Of a DNA stretch of 64,000 nucleotides, positions 51,467-60,478 are shown one piece after another (the stretch's first letter is position 1; each line of letters starts with the position of its first letter). Origin of the DNA: Desulfacinum infernum DSM 9756 (GTDB lineage Bacteria > Desulfobacterota > Syntrophobacteria > Syntrophobacterales > DSM-9756); assembly GCF_900129305.1 (NCBI RefSeq), contig NZ_FQVB01000007.1, forward strand, positions 1-64,000, in the 5' to 3' direction. Position numbers and translations under genes: made by a program. The notes beneath the pieces were generated by a model. The model saw only the letters and a program-made list of their open reading frames with translations. It was not told the origin of the DNA and searched no databases.

Positions 51467-52591
51467 ATGCATGGCTTGCGGCAAACCATTGTCTGCTTCT
51501 TTCTGGTGACGGCTGCCTTGGCGGATATCTCTTTCGCAGGCCTCGATGGAAACCGGGGAACTCTCCTTCCGGAGGGGGCGCGGAGGGCGTGGGCGGCGGA
51601 TAGCTCGCAGGATCCCAAGAGCCTTCTTCAGGAAATCGATGCCTTGGAGAAACGCCTGGAGGAGGTGGTCGACCGAATGGAGAGCCTGGCTCGCGAAAGG
51701 GATCGGCTGGCGCAGGAGACGGCCCGGCTGGAGCAAAGCCTTGCAGATCGGAAGGCTGCCCATGCCCGCACGAAACAACGGGCGCTCCGGCGCCTGAACT
51801 CCCTTGCCAAGGTGGACTGGCTGCGTCTCGTTGCCATGGGCGGTTTGCGTGGGGATGAGGACTTTGCGCTTTTTCACGGGGCCTATGCCCTCCGGGAGCT
51901 TCTCCGGATGGACGGCGGGCTCTTGAGGCGACTTGCTTCCGAACGCGAATCTCTGAAGGCGGCCCAAGCGCAGCTGTCGGAACGCCGCAAGGAGATGGAG
52001 CGTGTTCTCCGGGAATCGGCCGATGAGCGGGAACGCCTCGACGAGATCAAGGAGCGAAAGATCCTGGCTCTCATCCGGTTCCAGGAGGAGCGGAAAGCCG
52101 CGCCGCCTAAGGAAAACCCTGACGAATCGGCGAAGCGCAAGAGAATCGCCCGGGTTCCGGTCCGGACCTGCCCCTTCGAGAGCCTCAAGGGGCGTCTGCC
52201 TCTGCCCGTTTCGGGGCAAGTCAAAAGGGAGGGGACAAAAAAACGTTCGCCTGGCTCCTCCATCCTTTATAATGACGGTGTGCTCATCGAAACGGATCCC
52301 CGAGAGCCGGTGCGGGCGGTGCACGACGGGGTGGTGGTTTTTGCGGATATCTTCCGTGGTTACGGTCGCTTGATGATCATCGACCATGGAGACCACTACT
52401 TCAGCCTCCTGGCCCACCTGGGAGCGTTTCTCAAGCGCACGGGGGATCGGGTGCGGGCCGGCGAACCCGTGGCGACCCTGATGCAAAAGGCTGACAGCGC
52501 CAAGGCAATGCTGTATTTTGAGTTGCGGCATAAAGGCCGACCGGTGCGGGTCGAGGATTGGCTGGCGGCTGGAAAATCGATGGAGAGTTAA
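51467..52591 (+). CDS. envC: EnvC-like murein hydrolase activator (degenerate M23 domain)
   Basis: The product is 374 residues from ATG 51467 (site GAGGG). A signal peptide precedes a long coiled coil (residues about 45-215). The last 110 residues form an M23/LytM domain: GVLIETDPREPVRAVHDGVV, GYGRLMIIDHGDHYFSLLAH. The first zinc ligands (HxxxD) are not present where catalytic M23 enzymes have them, as in EnvC, so the protein should activate amidases rather than cut peptidoglycan. Order ftsE-ftsX-envC supports the role. Confidence 0.88.
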   Translation: MHGLRQTIVCFFLVTAALADISFAGLDGNRGTLLPEGARRAWAADSSQDPKSLLQEIDALEKRLEEVVDRMESLARERDRLAQETARLEQSLADRKAAHARTKQRALRRLNSLAKVDWLRLVAMGGLRGDEDFALFHGAYALRELLRMDGGLLRRLASERESLKAAQAQLSERRKEMERVLRESADERERLDEIKERKILALIRFQEERKAAPPKENPDESAKRKRIARVPVRTCPFESLKGRLPLPVSGQVKREGTKKRSPGSSILYNDGVLIETDPREPVRAVHDGVVVFADIFRGYGRLMIIDHGDHYFSLLAHLGAFLKRTGDRVRAGEPVATLMQKADSAKAMLYFELRHKGRPVRVEDWLAAGKSMES

Positions 52592-52602
52592 AGGAAAGGC
52601 CA

Positions 52603-53922
52603 ATGCGAAAAAGCAACAGGAAAATCATCGTCTTCACCTTGGGCATCGTCTTTGTGTTGACCGGCTGGGTCTCTCTGAAGTCGGTGGCCACCGGGGCCGA
52701 GAAAAGCATCTACGAACAACTCAAGCTGTTCAGCGACGTTATGAACCTGGTCCAGGAGCACTACGTGGAGGAGGTGGATTCCCAGACGCTGATCTACGGA
52801 GCCATCAGCGGCATGCTCCATGAGCTCGATCCCCACTCCAGTTTCCTGCGACCGGAAGACTACAAGGAACTGGAGATCGAAACCAAGGGCAAGTTCGGGG
52901 GGATCGGCATCGAGATCACCATCCGAAACGGCGTGCTGACGGTGGTGGCGCCTCTGGAAGACACACCGGCCGATCGGGCGGGCATCCAGGCCAATGACCA
53001 GATCATCAAGATCGACGGGGCGCCCACCCAGGAGATGAGCCTGATGGAGGCCGTTCAGAAGATGCGCGGGCCCAAGGGGACCAAGGTCCGACTCACCATC
53101 CTGAGGGAAGGGGCCCGGAAGCCTCTGGAGTTTGAGCTGGTCCGGGACATCATCTCCATCCGGAGCGTGCGCACGCGGCCTTTGGAGAAAGGCTACGGCT
53201 ACGTGCGCATCTCCAGCTTCCAGAGCGGGACGGGACGGGATCTGCGAAAGACCTTGGAAAAACTCGAAAAGGAAGACGGCCCGCTCCAGGGGCTCATCCT
53301 GGATCTGCGAAACAACCCCGGCGGGCTGCTGGACCAGGCCGTGGCCGTGGCGGATGAATTCCTTGACGAGGGCCTCATTGTCTACACCGGCGGCCGTCGC
53401 GAAAGCCAGCAAATGAAATTCGAAGCCCACAAGGGTTCGGCGCGGCATCCGTATCCCATTGTGGTGCTGGTCAATGGCGGCAGCGCCAGCGCATCGGAAA
53501 TCGTAGCGGGAGCGTTGCAAGACCACAAGCGGGCCGTGATCATTGGGGAACCCACCTTCGGCAAGGGCTCGGTCCAAACCGTCATCCCCTTGAAGGACGG
53601 CTCCGCGGTGCGCCTGACCACTTCCCTCTACTACACACCCAGCGGCCGGTCCATCCAGGCCAAAGGCATTCATCCGGACATTGTGGTCAAGAGGGAAGTG
53701 AAGGCGGTCAATGAAAACAGCGACGACGAAGAGCTGATGCGCCGCATCCGGGAAAAGGACCTCCCCCGCCACATGGAGACGCCGGAAAATGAGACGAAAG
53801 ATGCGGAGGAATCCGACTCCGTGACCCAAGAGACGGAGCAGTGGCTGGAGCAGGACAACCAGGTGCGCCGCGCCCTGGAGCTCTTGAAGAGCTACAAGAT
53901 CATGGCTCAGATGACCTTCTAG
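52603..53922 (+). CDS. ctpA: C-terminal processing peptidase (S41 family)
   Basis: The product is 439 residues with an N-terminal signal or anchor (IIVFTLGIVFVLTGWVSL), a helical region, PDZ domain (about residues 90-170, GIGIEITIRNGVLTVVAPL) and a serine-protease domain with the Ser of NGGSASASEIVAGAL and the Lys of FGKGSVQTVIPL. It processes periplasmic proteins at their C-termini. AAAGGAAAGG precedes ATG 52603. The TAG stop is formed with the terminal bases of a MITE-like element (53919 onward). Confidence 0.95.
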   Translation: MRKSNRKIIVFTLGIVFVLTGWVSLKSVATGAEKSIYEQLKLFSDVMNLVQEHYVEEVDSQTLIYGAISGMLHELDPHSSFLRPEDYKELEIETKGKFGGIGIEITIRNGVLTVVAPLEDTPADRAGIQANDQIIKIDGAPTQEMSLMEAVQKMRGPKGTKVRLTILREGARKPLEFELVRDIISIRSVRTRPLEKGYGYVRISSFQSGTGRDLRKTLEKLEKEDGPLQGLILDLRNNPGGLLDQAVAVADEFLDEGLIVYTGGRRESQQMKFEAHKGSARHPYPIVVLVNGGSASASEIVAGALQDHKRAVIIGEPTFGKGSVQTVIPLKDGSAVRLTTSLYYTPSGRSIQAKGIHPDIVVKREVKAVNENSDDEELMRRIREKDLPRHMETPENETKDAEESDSVTQETEQWLEQDNQVRRALELLKSYKIMAQMTF

Positions 53923-54066
53923 GAGCGTGTCCGACAATGACAAATTTACCTCGTTCAACGCCCATTCGTCATCCCCGCGAAAGCGGGGATCCAGAATTTC
54001 CAGCAGGTTATGGACTCCCGCTTTCGCGGGAGTGACGGTTGGGGGAGTTCTCAGACCGCCTCCTAG
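53919..54066 (+). repeat. MITE-like element, copy C
   Basis: It starts CTAGGAGCGTGTCCGACAA at the ctpA stop and ends CTCAGACCGCCTCCTAG, thus bounded by CTAG on both sides. It contains the hairpins GTCATCCCCGC-GAAA-GCGGGGAT and GACTCCCGC-TTTC-GCGGGAGTGAC. The right end directly abuts the larger element at 54063. Confidence 0.85.
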
Positions 54067-54286
54067 GAGGCTGCCCGAAAACGTCGCGGATGATCTCCTT
54101 TCTCTTAGCGCAGCTCTTTAGGGCTGCGGAGGAATCCTCGGCCGTCGGATGGCCCATCGGGTATTGCCTGTCAGTTTATCGGGTTAGTGTGCTCCCTTTT
54201 CCGCGGGGCTGAAGCCCCGCGGCTACGAAGTGATTGGAAATTCCCGGGCCTCTTGAGCCTGAAAACCATTCTCGGACAGGCTCCTG
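54063..54286 (+). repeat. Larger MITE-like element with the same termini, copy 1
   Basis: Termini CTAGGAGGCTGCCCGAAAA and (reverse complement of the other end) CAGGAGCCTGTCCGAGAA match the small element. Inside are GCGCAGC...GGGCTGCG and CCGCGGGGCTGAAGCCCCGCGG palindromes. An inverted copy is at 55726-55944. The stretch 53923-54314 has no gene. Confidence 0.8.
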
Positions 54287-54314
54287 GGCCCTGAGCCTTT
54301 CGGGGCGGTGGAAA

Positions 54315-55439
54315 ATGGCGCAAACAGGGGGAAAAAGACCCCGGAAATCAGGGGCTTCAGCGGGAGGGCGGAAGTCCGATCGAAGCGGATCGAGGGCAGG
54401 GCGGAAGGCCGGAACCGGAGCGGGGAAGAATGCGGCCCGTAACAGCCTTTTCCTCCCGCTGCTCACCGTCTGGTTCATCGCCCTGGTGGTATTGGCCAGC
54501 CTGCTCTATTGGGGCCGCGGACCCTACCGGGGTCTGTGGAAGAGCGGCCGGCCGGCCGGAGTCCCTGCGGAAAGGACAGTCGAGCGGGGGGCGCCGGCTG
54601 CGGTACCGACGCCCCGCACGGAACCCAGGCCTCCAGCCGGCCCCGAGCACACATCCACCTCCACCCAAGCACGGGGTGATTCCGCGGAAAGCCGGCCGCA
54701 CGCTGCGGCCGTGGGCGGGGGATCCCCGGCCCCGTTTCCCCGTGAGGAAGCGCCCCCGGCCGGACCTCCCCTGGCCCAGGTGGCCATCGTCATCGATGAT
54801 TTCGGCCAGGACCTTTCCATGGCCAAACGGTTTCTCAACATCCCGATCTCCATCACCTTCTCCATTCTTCCCGGACTCAAGCACTCGCGGGAAATCGCCG
54901 AACTTGCCACCGTTCACGGGCACGAGGTGATGATTCATATGCCCATGGAGCCGGAAGGGTACCCGGAGAAGAACCCGGGCCCCGGGGCCCTGCTGGTTTC
55001 CATGTCCCGTCGCCAGATCGAGAAGAGCCTGGACGACGCCTTTCGGGAAAACCCCTACGCCAGGGGAATCAACAACCACATGGGCTCCCGGTTCACGGCT
55101 TCCAAAGAACAGATGGAACGGGTGCTGAGCCGACTCAAGAAACAGGGGCTCTACTTTCTGGACAGCTACACCAGCCCCAACAGCGTGGGAGTGCATCTGG
55201 CGAAGCAGATGGGTGTTGCCACGATCAAGCGGGACATCTTTCTGGATCATGTGCCCACCGAAACCTTTGTGAGAAAGCAGATACGGGAGCTCATCCGCAG
55301 GGCCAGGATCCAGGGCAGGGCCGTGGCCATCGGCCATCCCTACCCGGTCACGCTGAAAGTGCTCCAGGAAGAGGCCCTTTCCTTTGAAAAAGAGGGCATC
55401 GAAGTGGTTCCCCTGGGCAGGCTCGTCAACGGGGGGTGA
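54315..55439 (+). CDS. Divergent polysaccharide deacetylase family protein
   Basis: The product is 374 residues from ATG 54315: a very basic N-terminus, one membrane helix (LPLLTVWFIALVVLASLLYW), a Pro/Ala-rich periplasmic linker, then a deacetylase-like barrel with VAIVIDDFGQDLSMAKRFL, EVMIHMPMEPEGYPEKNPG and GINNHMGSRFTAS. As in the YibQ family, it normally sits after envC and ctpA and has an unknown cell-envelope role. It is flanked on both sides by pairs of MITE-like elements. Confidence 0.88.
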   Translation: MAQTGGKRPRKSGASAGGRKSDRSGSRAGRKAGTGAGKNAARNSLFLPLLTVWFIALVVLASLLYWGRGPYRGLWKSGRPAGVPAERTVERGAPAAVPTPRTEPRPPAGPEHTSTSTQARGDSAESRPHAAAVGGGSPAPFPREEAPPAGPPLAQVAIVIDDFGQDLSMAKRFLNIPISITFSILPGLKHSREIAELATVHGHEVMIHMPMEPEGYPEKNPGPGALLVSMSRRQIEKSLDDAFRENPYARGINNHMGSRFTASKEQMERVLSRLKKQGLYFLDSYTSPNSVGVHLAKQMGVATIKRDIFLDHVPTETFVRKQIRELIRRARIQGRAVAIGHPYPVTLKVLQEEALSFEKEGIEVVPLGRLVNGG

Positions 55440-55582
55440 GCAGGGGATGTCCACCCCGCTCGGGCATGAATCCCGCTCCTATGGTAGCGGGTTGAAGTCT
55501 TGCGTAGGGGCGGCGAGCGCGTGTCCGCTCGCCAGGCACGGGGCGGTGGCGGGGATCCGCGTCCGTGGAAGGTACAACGGCC

Positions 55583-55727
55583 CAGGCGGCTGTCCGAGAA
55601 CGGCAGATTTGCGCCGTTCAACGCCCATTCGTCATCCCCGCGAAAGCGGGGATCCAGAATTTCCAGTAAGTTATGGACTCCCGCTTGCGCGGGAGTGACG
55701 GGTGGCGGCGTTTTCAGACAGGCTCCC
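55583..55727 (+). repeat. MITE-like element, copy D
   Basis: It matches copy C in the same orientation over its length (start CAGGCGGCTGTCCGAGAA, end CAGACAGGCTCC) and carries the same two hairpins. The stretch 55440-55582 before it also has a GGGGCGG-type dyad, and no gene. Confidence 0.8.
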
Positions 55728-55944
55728 AGGAGCTTGTCCAAAAATGTTTTTCCAGCTGGGAAGGCCGGGAGCCCCCTTCTCCTTGTAGCCGCGGGGCTTT
55801 GGCCCCGCGGAAAGGGCCGTGGTAACTCCATGAAGTGACAGGAAATACACGATGGCCTATCCGAAGGCCGGGATTCCTCCGCAGCCCTAAAAGGCTGCGC
55901 TACGAGAAGAGAGGTTGTCCGCGGCGTTCTCAGACAGGCTCTAG
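55726..55944 (-). repeat. Larger MITE-like element, copy 2 (inverted)
   Basis: Its reverse complement aligns with 54063-54286 along most of its length, including GCGCAGCC...GGGCTGCGGAGGAATCC and the CCGCGGGGC palindrome. It ends in CTAG at 55941-55944. Confidence 0.8.
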
Positions 55945-55987
55945 GTTTCCATGAAATCCGGACTTTGCTGACGGGAGGGTCTCGGCG

Positions 55988-57037
55988 ATGTGGAACTGGA
56001 TGCGGAAAGCCGCATTCCTTTTGCTTTGTCTGGTTATGCTCGTGAGAAACGGGCCCGCCGCCCTCTGTTCGGAAACCGGGACGGTTCCCACCGGGGCGAA
56101 GGAAAAGATCGGCAGCCCAAGTCCGCGGCCGGCCATCCGGGTGGACAAGCTCCATGTGGACTTGGGCGAGGTGAGCGAAGACGGGGCGCTGCTCCATGAC
56201 TTTCTGGTAAGGAACGAGGGGGAAGCCCCCCTGCACATCCAAGACGTGCGCCCCGGCTGAGGCTGCAGCGTGGCCCGGTTCGACCGGGAAATCCCTCCCG
56301 GCGGTGAGGGAAAGATCACGCTCAGGGTGAACGTGGCCGGCTACCAGGGAAAGGTTTCCAAGGGGGCCACCGTTTACTGCGATGACCCGGAAAACCCCAG
56401 GCTTCGCCTGAGTCTCAGTGCCAGGGTGGTGCCTCACGTGGCGGTTCGTCCTTCCGACAGCGTCTTTTTCCGGGGGCCGGCCAAGGCCCTGAAGCCCGGC
56501 GTGGTGGAGCTGGAATCTCGCAATGAGCGGTGGACGATCACCGGGCTGGAGAACGGGCTTTCAGGAAAGGTGGACGTGGCGGTGGAGCCTGTGGAAGAAG
56601 GGCATCTCTACCGGCTGGTGATCACCAATCTGGTGGAAAAGGGGAATTACTCCGGTGTGATCACTTGCCGAACGGACCATCCCAAAAAGCCCGAGATCCG
56701 CGTTCACGTGAGAGGCATGATCGAAGGGGTGGTGGGGGTTCGCCCCACCAGCGTGGTGGTGGGGAGACTCAAGGCCGGGCTCCCGGTCCGGCCGGGGCGC
56801 CTCCTGGTGGTGAGCAACCTGGACAGCCCCTTCACCATCACCCGGCTGGACTATGACCAGGCCCTTTTGGAAGTAATCCGGAATCCGCTCCCCGATCGTC
56901 CCGGCTACAGCCTCGAACTGCGGCCACGCCTGGCGTCCGTCGCCCAGGGGACCCAGCGCCATACGACCTTGACCATCGAAACGGACGTGGAAGCCGGCGA
57001 GCGGCACGTGGTAAACGTCTTCGTGGTGAATCGCTAG
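55988..57037 (+). CDS. Exported DUF1573 protein, predicted selenoprotein (in-frame UGA read as Sec91)
   Basis: One continuous frame of 350 codons runs from ATG 55988 (site GGGAGGG) to TAG 57035-57037, broken only by TGA at 56258-56260. A signal peptide (AAFLLLCLVMLVRNGPAA) is followed by a DUF1573 immunoglobulin-like domain at about residues 50-150 (KLHVDLGEVSEDG, HDFLVRNEGEAPLHI). A repeat-like region follows with GVVGVRPTSVVVGRL and INDP-like YCDDPENPRLRL. In this family the motif after that strand is normally CGC. Here it is U-G-C-S, the TGA standing at the first Cys. A hairpin at 56274-56288 fits a bacterial SECIS. A gene finder would call only 56270-57037 and lose the leader. The alternative is a nonsense mutation or sequencing error. 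The function of DUF1573 is unknown. Confidence 0.82.
56258..56288 (+). promoter_or_regulatory. Sec codon and candidate bacterial SECIS hairpin
   Basis: After TGA 56258-56260, CCCGGT (56274-56279) pairs with ACCGGG (56283-56288) around a TCG loop. The loop starts about 20 nt after the TGA, inside the 16-37 nt range described for bacterial SECIS elements. If the loop is opened by two pairs, a G falls at the loop start as the consensus asks. Confidence 0.65.
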
Positions 57038-57103
57038 AGGTCCTTCCGAAAAGGGCCATGACCATTAGCGGGGATCCGCCCTCCTGTGGACCAATCCCCA
57101 TCC

Positions 57104-58234
57104 TTACGGCCCGCCGGGGGACGCTCCCCGGGGTTGGTAGAGGCAAAGGGGCTCTTCGGCCATGTAGTTCCCGGTGGCTTCAAAGGCGCGTGCCCGACAT
57201 CCCCCGCAGACCCGCACATATTCGCACCGACCGCATTTGCCTTCCAGGGCCTTATAGTCCCTCAGCTTCAGGAAGACCGGAGATGCTTCCCAGATTTCCC
57301 GGAAGGATTGCTCCCTCACGTTTCCGCAATCCACTTCCAGATATCCGCAGGGCTGCACCTGTCCCACGTGGGACACAAAGCAAAAGCCGGTGCCCCCCAG
57401 ACACCCTCGGGTCATGGCGTCCAGGCCGAAGGTGGCCATATCCACCCTCCTGCCGTCCCGGCGGGCCCTCTGTCTCAGGATCCGATAATAATGGGGGGCG
57501 CAGGTGGCCTTGAGCTGCAGGGGGACTTGGTCTCTTTGCTCGTAGAACCAATGGAGCGTCTTCTCGTACTGCTCGGCGTTGATGGCCTGTTCCTCCAAAT
57601 TCTTGCCCCGGCCGGTGGGCACCAGCAGGAAGATGTGGTGGGCCGCGGCGCCCAGATCCACCGCCAGTTTCTGGATGGACTCCAGCTCGTGGATGTTCTG
57701 GGCCGTGATGGTGGTATTGATCTGGAAGGGCAGGCCGGCTTCCCGGGAGTTTCGAATCCCGCGCATGGCCCCCTCGAAGGCCCCCGGAACGCGGCGGAAG
57801 GCATCGTGGCTTTGGGCCGTGGCCCCGTCGATGCTGATGCTGATCCTCTGGATGCCGACCTCCACCATCTTCCGCGCCGCCTCTCGGGTGACCAGGGTTC
57901 CGTTGGGGGCCATGGTCATGCGAAGGCCCAGGGAGTTCCCGTAGGAGGCCAGCTCGAAAATGTCGGGCCGGAGCAACGGCTCTCCGCCCGTGAGGATGAT
58001 AATGGGCTTGGCGAAGGAGGCGATGTCGTCCAGGATCCGCCGGCACTCTTCCGTGGTCAGCTCGTTCTCGTAAGGTTTGTCCACGGCCGCCGCCCGGCAG
58101 TGGATGCACGACAGATTGCATGTGCGGGTCACCTCCCAGGCCACAAGCCGAAGGGAGAAGGCGCCTCCCGGGGGCGAGGCGTCCTGGGAAGAACCGTGGG
58201 TCTGGGCCGAGGGGCGGGATCCTTGCGGGTTCAT
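57104..58234 (-). CDS. ahbD: AhbD, heme b synthase (radical SAM, alternative heme pathway)
   Basis: AhbD turns iron-coproporphyrin III into heme b by two oxidative decarboxylations. The product is 376 residues with radical SAM motif CNLSCIHC, TGGEPLLRPDI and a C-terminal auxiliary cluster region CGRCEYVRVCGGCRARAFEA typical of AhbD. It is 9 bases after hemB. With ahbC it defines the siroheme-derived heme route of sulfate reducers. ahbAB is not in the window. Confidence 0.92.
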   Translation of the reverse strand: MNPQGSRPSAQTHGSSQDASPPGGAFSLRLVAWEVTRTCNLSCIHCRAAAVDKPYENELTTEECRRILDDIASFAKPIIILTGGEPLLRPDIFELASYGNSLGLRMTMAPNGTLVTREAARKMVEVGIQRISISIDGATAQSHDAFRRVPGAFEGAMRGIRNSREAGLPFQINTTITAQNIHELESIQKLAVDLGAAAHHIFLLVPTGRGKNLEEQAINAEQYEKTLHWFYEQRDQVPLQLKATCAPHYYRILRQRARRDGRRVDMATFGLDAMTRGCLGGTGFCFVSHVGQVQPCGYLEVDCGNVREQSFREIWEASPVFLKLRDYKALEGKCGRCEYVRVCGGCRARAFEATGNYMAEEPLCLYQPRGASPGGP

Positions 58235-58243
58235 GGCGCCGCC

Positions 58244-59221
58244 TCAGGAAGCCGAAAGGATGCGGGCGGCATCCTTGGCGAAGTAAGTGATGATGCAGTC
58301 GGCTCCGGCCCGGTGGATGGCCGTGAGGGTTTCCATCATGACGCGCTCCTCGTCCAGCCAGCCCTGCATGGCCGCCGCCTTGATCATGGAATATTCCCCG
58401 CTCACGTTGTAGGCGGCCACCGGATAATCGTATTCCTCCTTTACCCGGCGGATGATGTCCAGGTAGGCCAAGGCGGGCTTGACCATCACGATGTCCGCCC
58501 CTTCCTCGATATCCAGGTTCACCTCCCGGAGGGCCTCCAGGGCGTTGGCGGGGTCCATCTGATAGGCGCGGCGGTCGCCGAACTGGGGGGCCGAGTCGGC
58601 GGCGTCGCGAAACGGGCCGTAGAAGGACGAACAATACTTGGCTGAATAGGCCATGACGGCCACCCGGTCGAAGCCGTTCTCGTCCAGGGCGTGGCGGATG
58701 GCTCCCACGCGTCCGTCCATCATGTCCGACGGGGCCACCATGTCGGCCCCCGCTTCGGCGTGGGAGAGAGCCGTCCGGGCCAGCACTTCCAGGGTGGCGT
58801 CGTTGTGGACCTCATGGCCGTCCAGGATGCCGCAGTGGCCGTGGCTGGTGTATTCGCACAGGCACACGTCGGTGATCACCACCAGTTCGGGAAAACGGTC
58901 CTTGAGGGCCTTGACAGTGGTTTGCACCGCGGCGTCAGGGTCGTAGGCCTCCGATCCCTTTTCGTCCTTGGCCTCGGGAAGGCCGAACAAGATCACGGCA
59001 GGGATGTTCAGCCGCTGGAGCTCTTCCGTCTCCCGGACGGCCGTGTCCGGCGAAAGATGAAAGACGCCGGGCATGGAGGCGATGGGGTTTCGGATGTCCT
59101 TTCCCTTCCTGACGAAGAGGGGGTAGATGAATCGGTCCGGTGACAGGCGCGTTTCCCGGATCATTCTCCGAAGATTTTCCGTTCGGCGGAGCCGACGGGG
59201 CCGGTAGTCAGGAAACCACAT
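58244..59221 (-). CDS. hemB: Porphobilinogen synthase
   Basis: HemB condenses two 5-aminolevulinates. The 325 residues start [20 protein letters not shown]. The metal-site region [20 protein letters not shown] and two active-site lysines ([17 protein letters not shown] and [15 protein letters not shown]) are visible. ATG 59221 follows GGGAGGAA; a TTG 21 bases upstream is rejected. It lies between ahbC and ahbD. Confidence 0.96.
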   Translation of the reverse strand: MWFPDYRPRRLRRTENLRRMIRETRLSPDRFIYPLFVRKGKDIRNPIASMPGVFHLSPDTAVRETEELQRLNIPAVILFGLPEAKDEKGSEAYDPDAAVQTTVKALKDRFPELVVITDVCLCEYTSHGHCGILDGHEVHNDATLEVLARTALSHAEAGADMVAPSDMMDGRVGAIRHALDENGFDRVAVMAYSAKYCSSFYGPFRDAADSAPQFGDRRAYQMDPANALEALREVNLDIEEGADIVMVKPALAYLDIIRRVKEEYDYPVAAYNVSGEYSMIKAAAMQGWLDEERVMMETLTAIHRAGADCIITYFAKDAARILSAS

Positions 59222-59278
59222 GGGGCGTTCCTCCCTCGCCAACGATCCTGGCGGTCCATGGGCCGCCGCTCTTTTGCA

Positions 59279-60463
59279 TCATGCGATGCCGATTTCCGTG
59301 TCCGTCAGATAGCAGGCCGGATCCGGCGCCCACAGGTCGCCGGTGGCGGCCTCCGCCCGCACCCGGAAGTTTCCCGCGCAGATATCGAGCCAGCGGCACC
59401 GGGCGCACCGCCCCTTCACGTGGGGCTTTTTATCCTTCAGCTTTGCCATGAGCGGGTTGGACAGGTCCGACCAGATCTCGCTGAAGGGCCTTTCCCGCAC
59501 GTTGCCGAAGCTGTAGTGGCGCCAGAACTGGTCCGCATGCACCCGGCCGTCCCAGCTCACGCAACCGATGCCCCGGCCGGAGCTGTTTCCTTCGTTCATC
59601 TGCAGGAGCTTCAACACGTCTTCGGCCCGGGGGGAGCCCTCCCGGAGAAGACGGAGGTACACGTAAGGGCCGTCGGCATGGTTATCCACGGTGAGCACTT
59701 CCTTGGGCTTTCCGCGCCGGTGCAGATCCGCCGTCCGGTCGATGATGAGATCCACCGCCCGGCGGGTCTCCTCGTGGGAGAGATCTTCTTCCATGAGGGC
59801 CGAACCGCGGCCGGAATAGACCAGGTGATAGAAGCAGACCCTGGGAATGTCCCGCTCTTCCAGCAGATCGAAGATGGCGGGGATCTCGGAGGCGTTACGC
59901 CGGTTCATGGTGAACCGAAGCCCCACCTTAATGCCCGCCTCCCGGCAGGCGGCGATGCCGTCCAGGGCCATGCGGAAAGCGCCCTTCACCCCCCGGAAGC
60001 GGTCATTGACCTCCTCCATGCCGTCCAGGCTGATGCCCACGTAGGAAAGCCCCACCTTCTTGAGTTCCTGGGCCACCCGCGGGGTGATGAGGGTTCCGTT
60101 GGTGGAGATCACCGCCCGCATGCCTTTCCGGACGGCGTAGTCGGCCAGTTCCACCAGGTCCGGTCGCATCAGGGGCTCCCCGCCGGAAAAGAGCACCACC
60201 GGGCATCCGAAAGCGGCCAGATCGTCCAGGAGCGCCTTGCCCTCGGCCGTGGTGAGCTCGTCCGGGAAGGCCCGGTCCTTGGCGTGGGCGTAGCAGTGGA
60301 CGCACTTGAGGTTGCAGCGGCGGGTCATGTTCCAAACCACCACGGGCTTCTTGTCTTCGGAAAACTGGAGGAGGTGGGAGGGCAGATCGCGGCTCCTGCG
60401 GCCGTAGCGGAGCGCGTCGGAAGGCTCCACCGTGCCGCAGTAGAGTTTGGAGATGCCGATCAT
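59279..60463 (-). CDS. ahbC: AhbC, 12,18-didecarboxysiroheme deacetylase (radical SAM)
   Basis: AhbC removes two acetate side chains from didecarboxysiroheme to give iron-coproporphyrin III. The product is 394 residues beginning MIGISKLYCGTVEPSDALRY, a distinctive AhbC start. The radical SAM motif is CNLKCVHCYAH, with FSGGEPLMRPDL, and the C-terminal cysteines lie in CARCRWLDICAGNFR. It is the first gene of the ahbC-hemB-ahbD set and lies 15 bases after the ClpX-like gene. Confidence 0.93.
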   Translation of the reverse strand: MIGISKLYCGTVEPSDALRYGRRSRDLPSHLLQFSEDKKPVVVWNMTRRCNLKCVHCYAHAKDRAFPDELTTAEGKALLDDLAAFGCPVVLFSGGEPLMRPDLVELADYAVRKGMRAVISTNGTLITPRVAQELKKVGLSYVGISLDGMEEVNDRFRGVKGAFRMALDGIAACREAGIKVGLRFTMNRRNASEIPAIFDLLEERDIPRVCFYHLVYSGRGSALMEEDLSHEETRRAVDLIIDRTADLHRRGKPKEVLTVDNHADGPYVYLRLLREGSPRAEDVLKLLQMNEGNSSGRGIGCVSWDGRVHADQFWRHYSFGNVRERPFSEIWSDLSNPLMAKLKDKKPHVKGRCARCRWLDICAGNFRVRAEAATGDLWAPDPACYLTDTEIGIA

Positions 60464-60478
60464 GAGCGGGTGTCCTTT

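Noticed and set aside
56270-57037. Separate gene starting at GTG 56270
   Set aside because: It begins in the middle of the DUF1573 domain with no ribosome site. The same frame continues upstream through a TGA to a good start and signal peptide.
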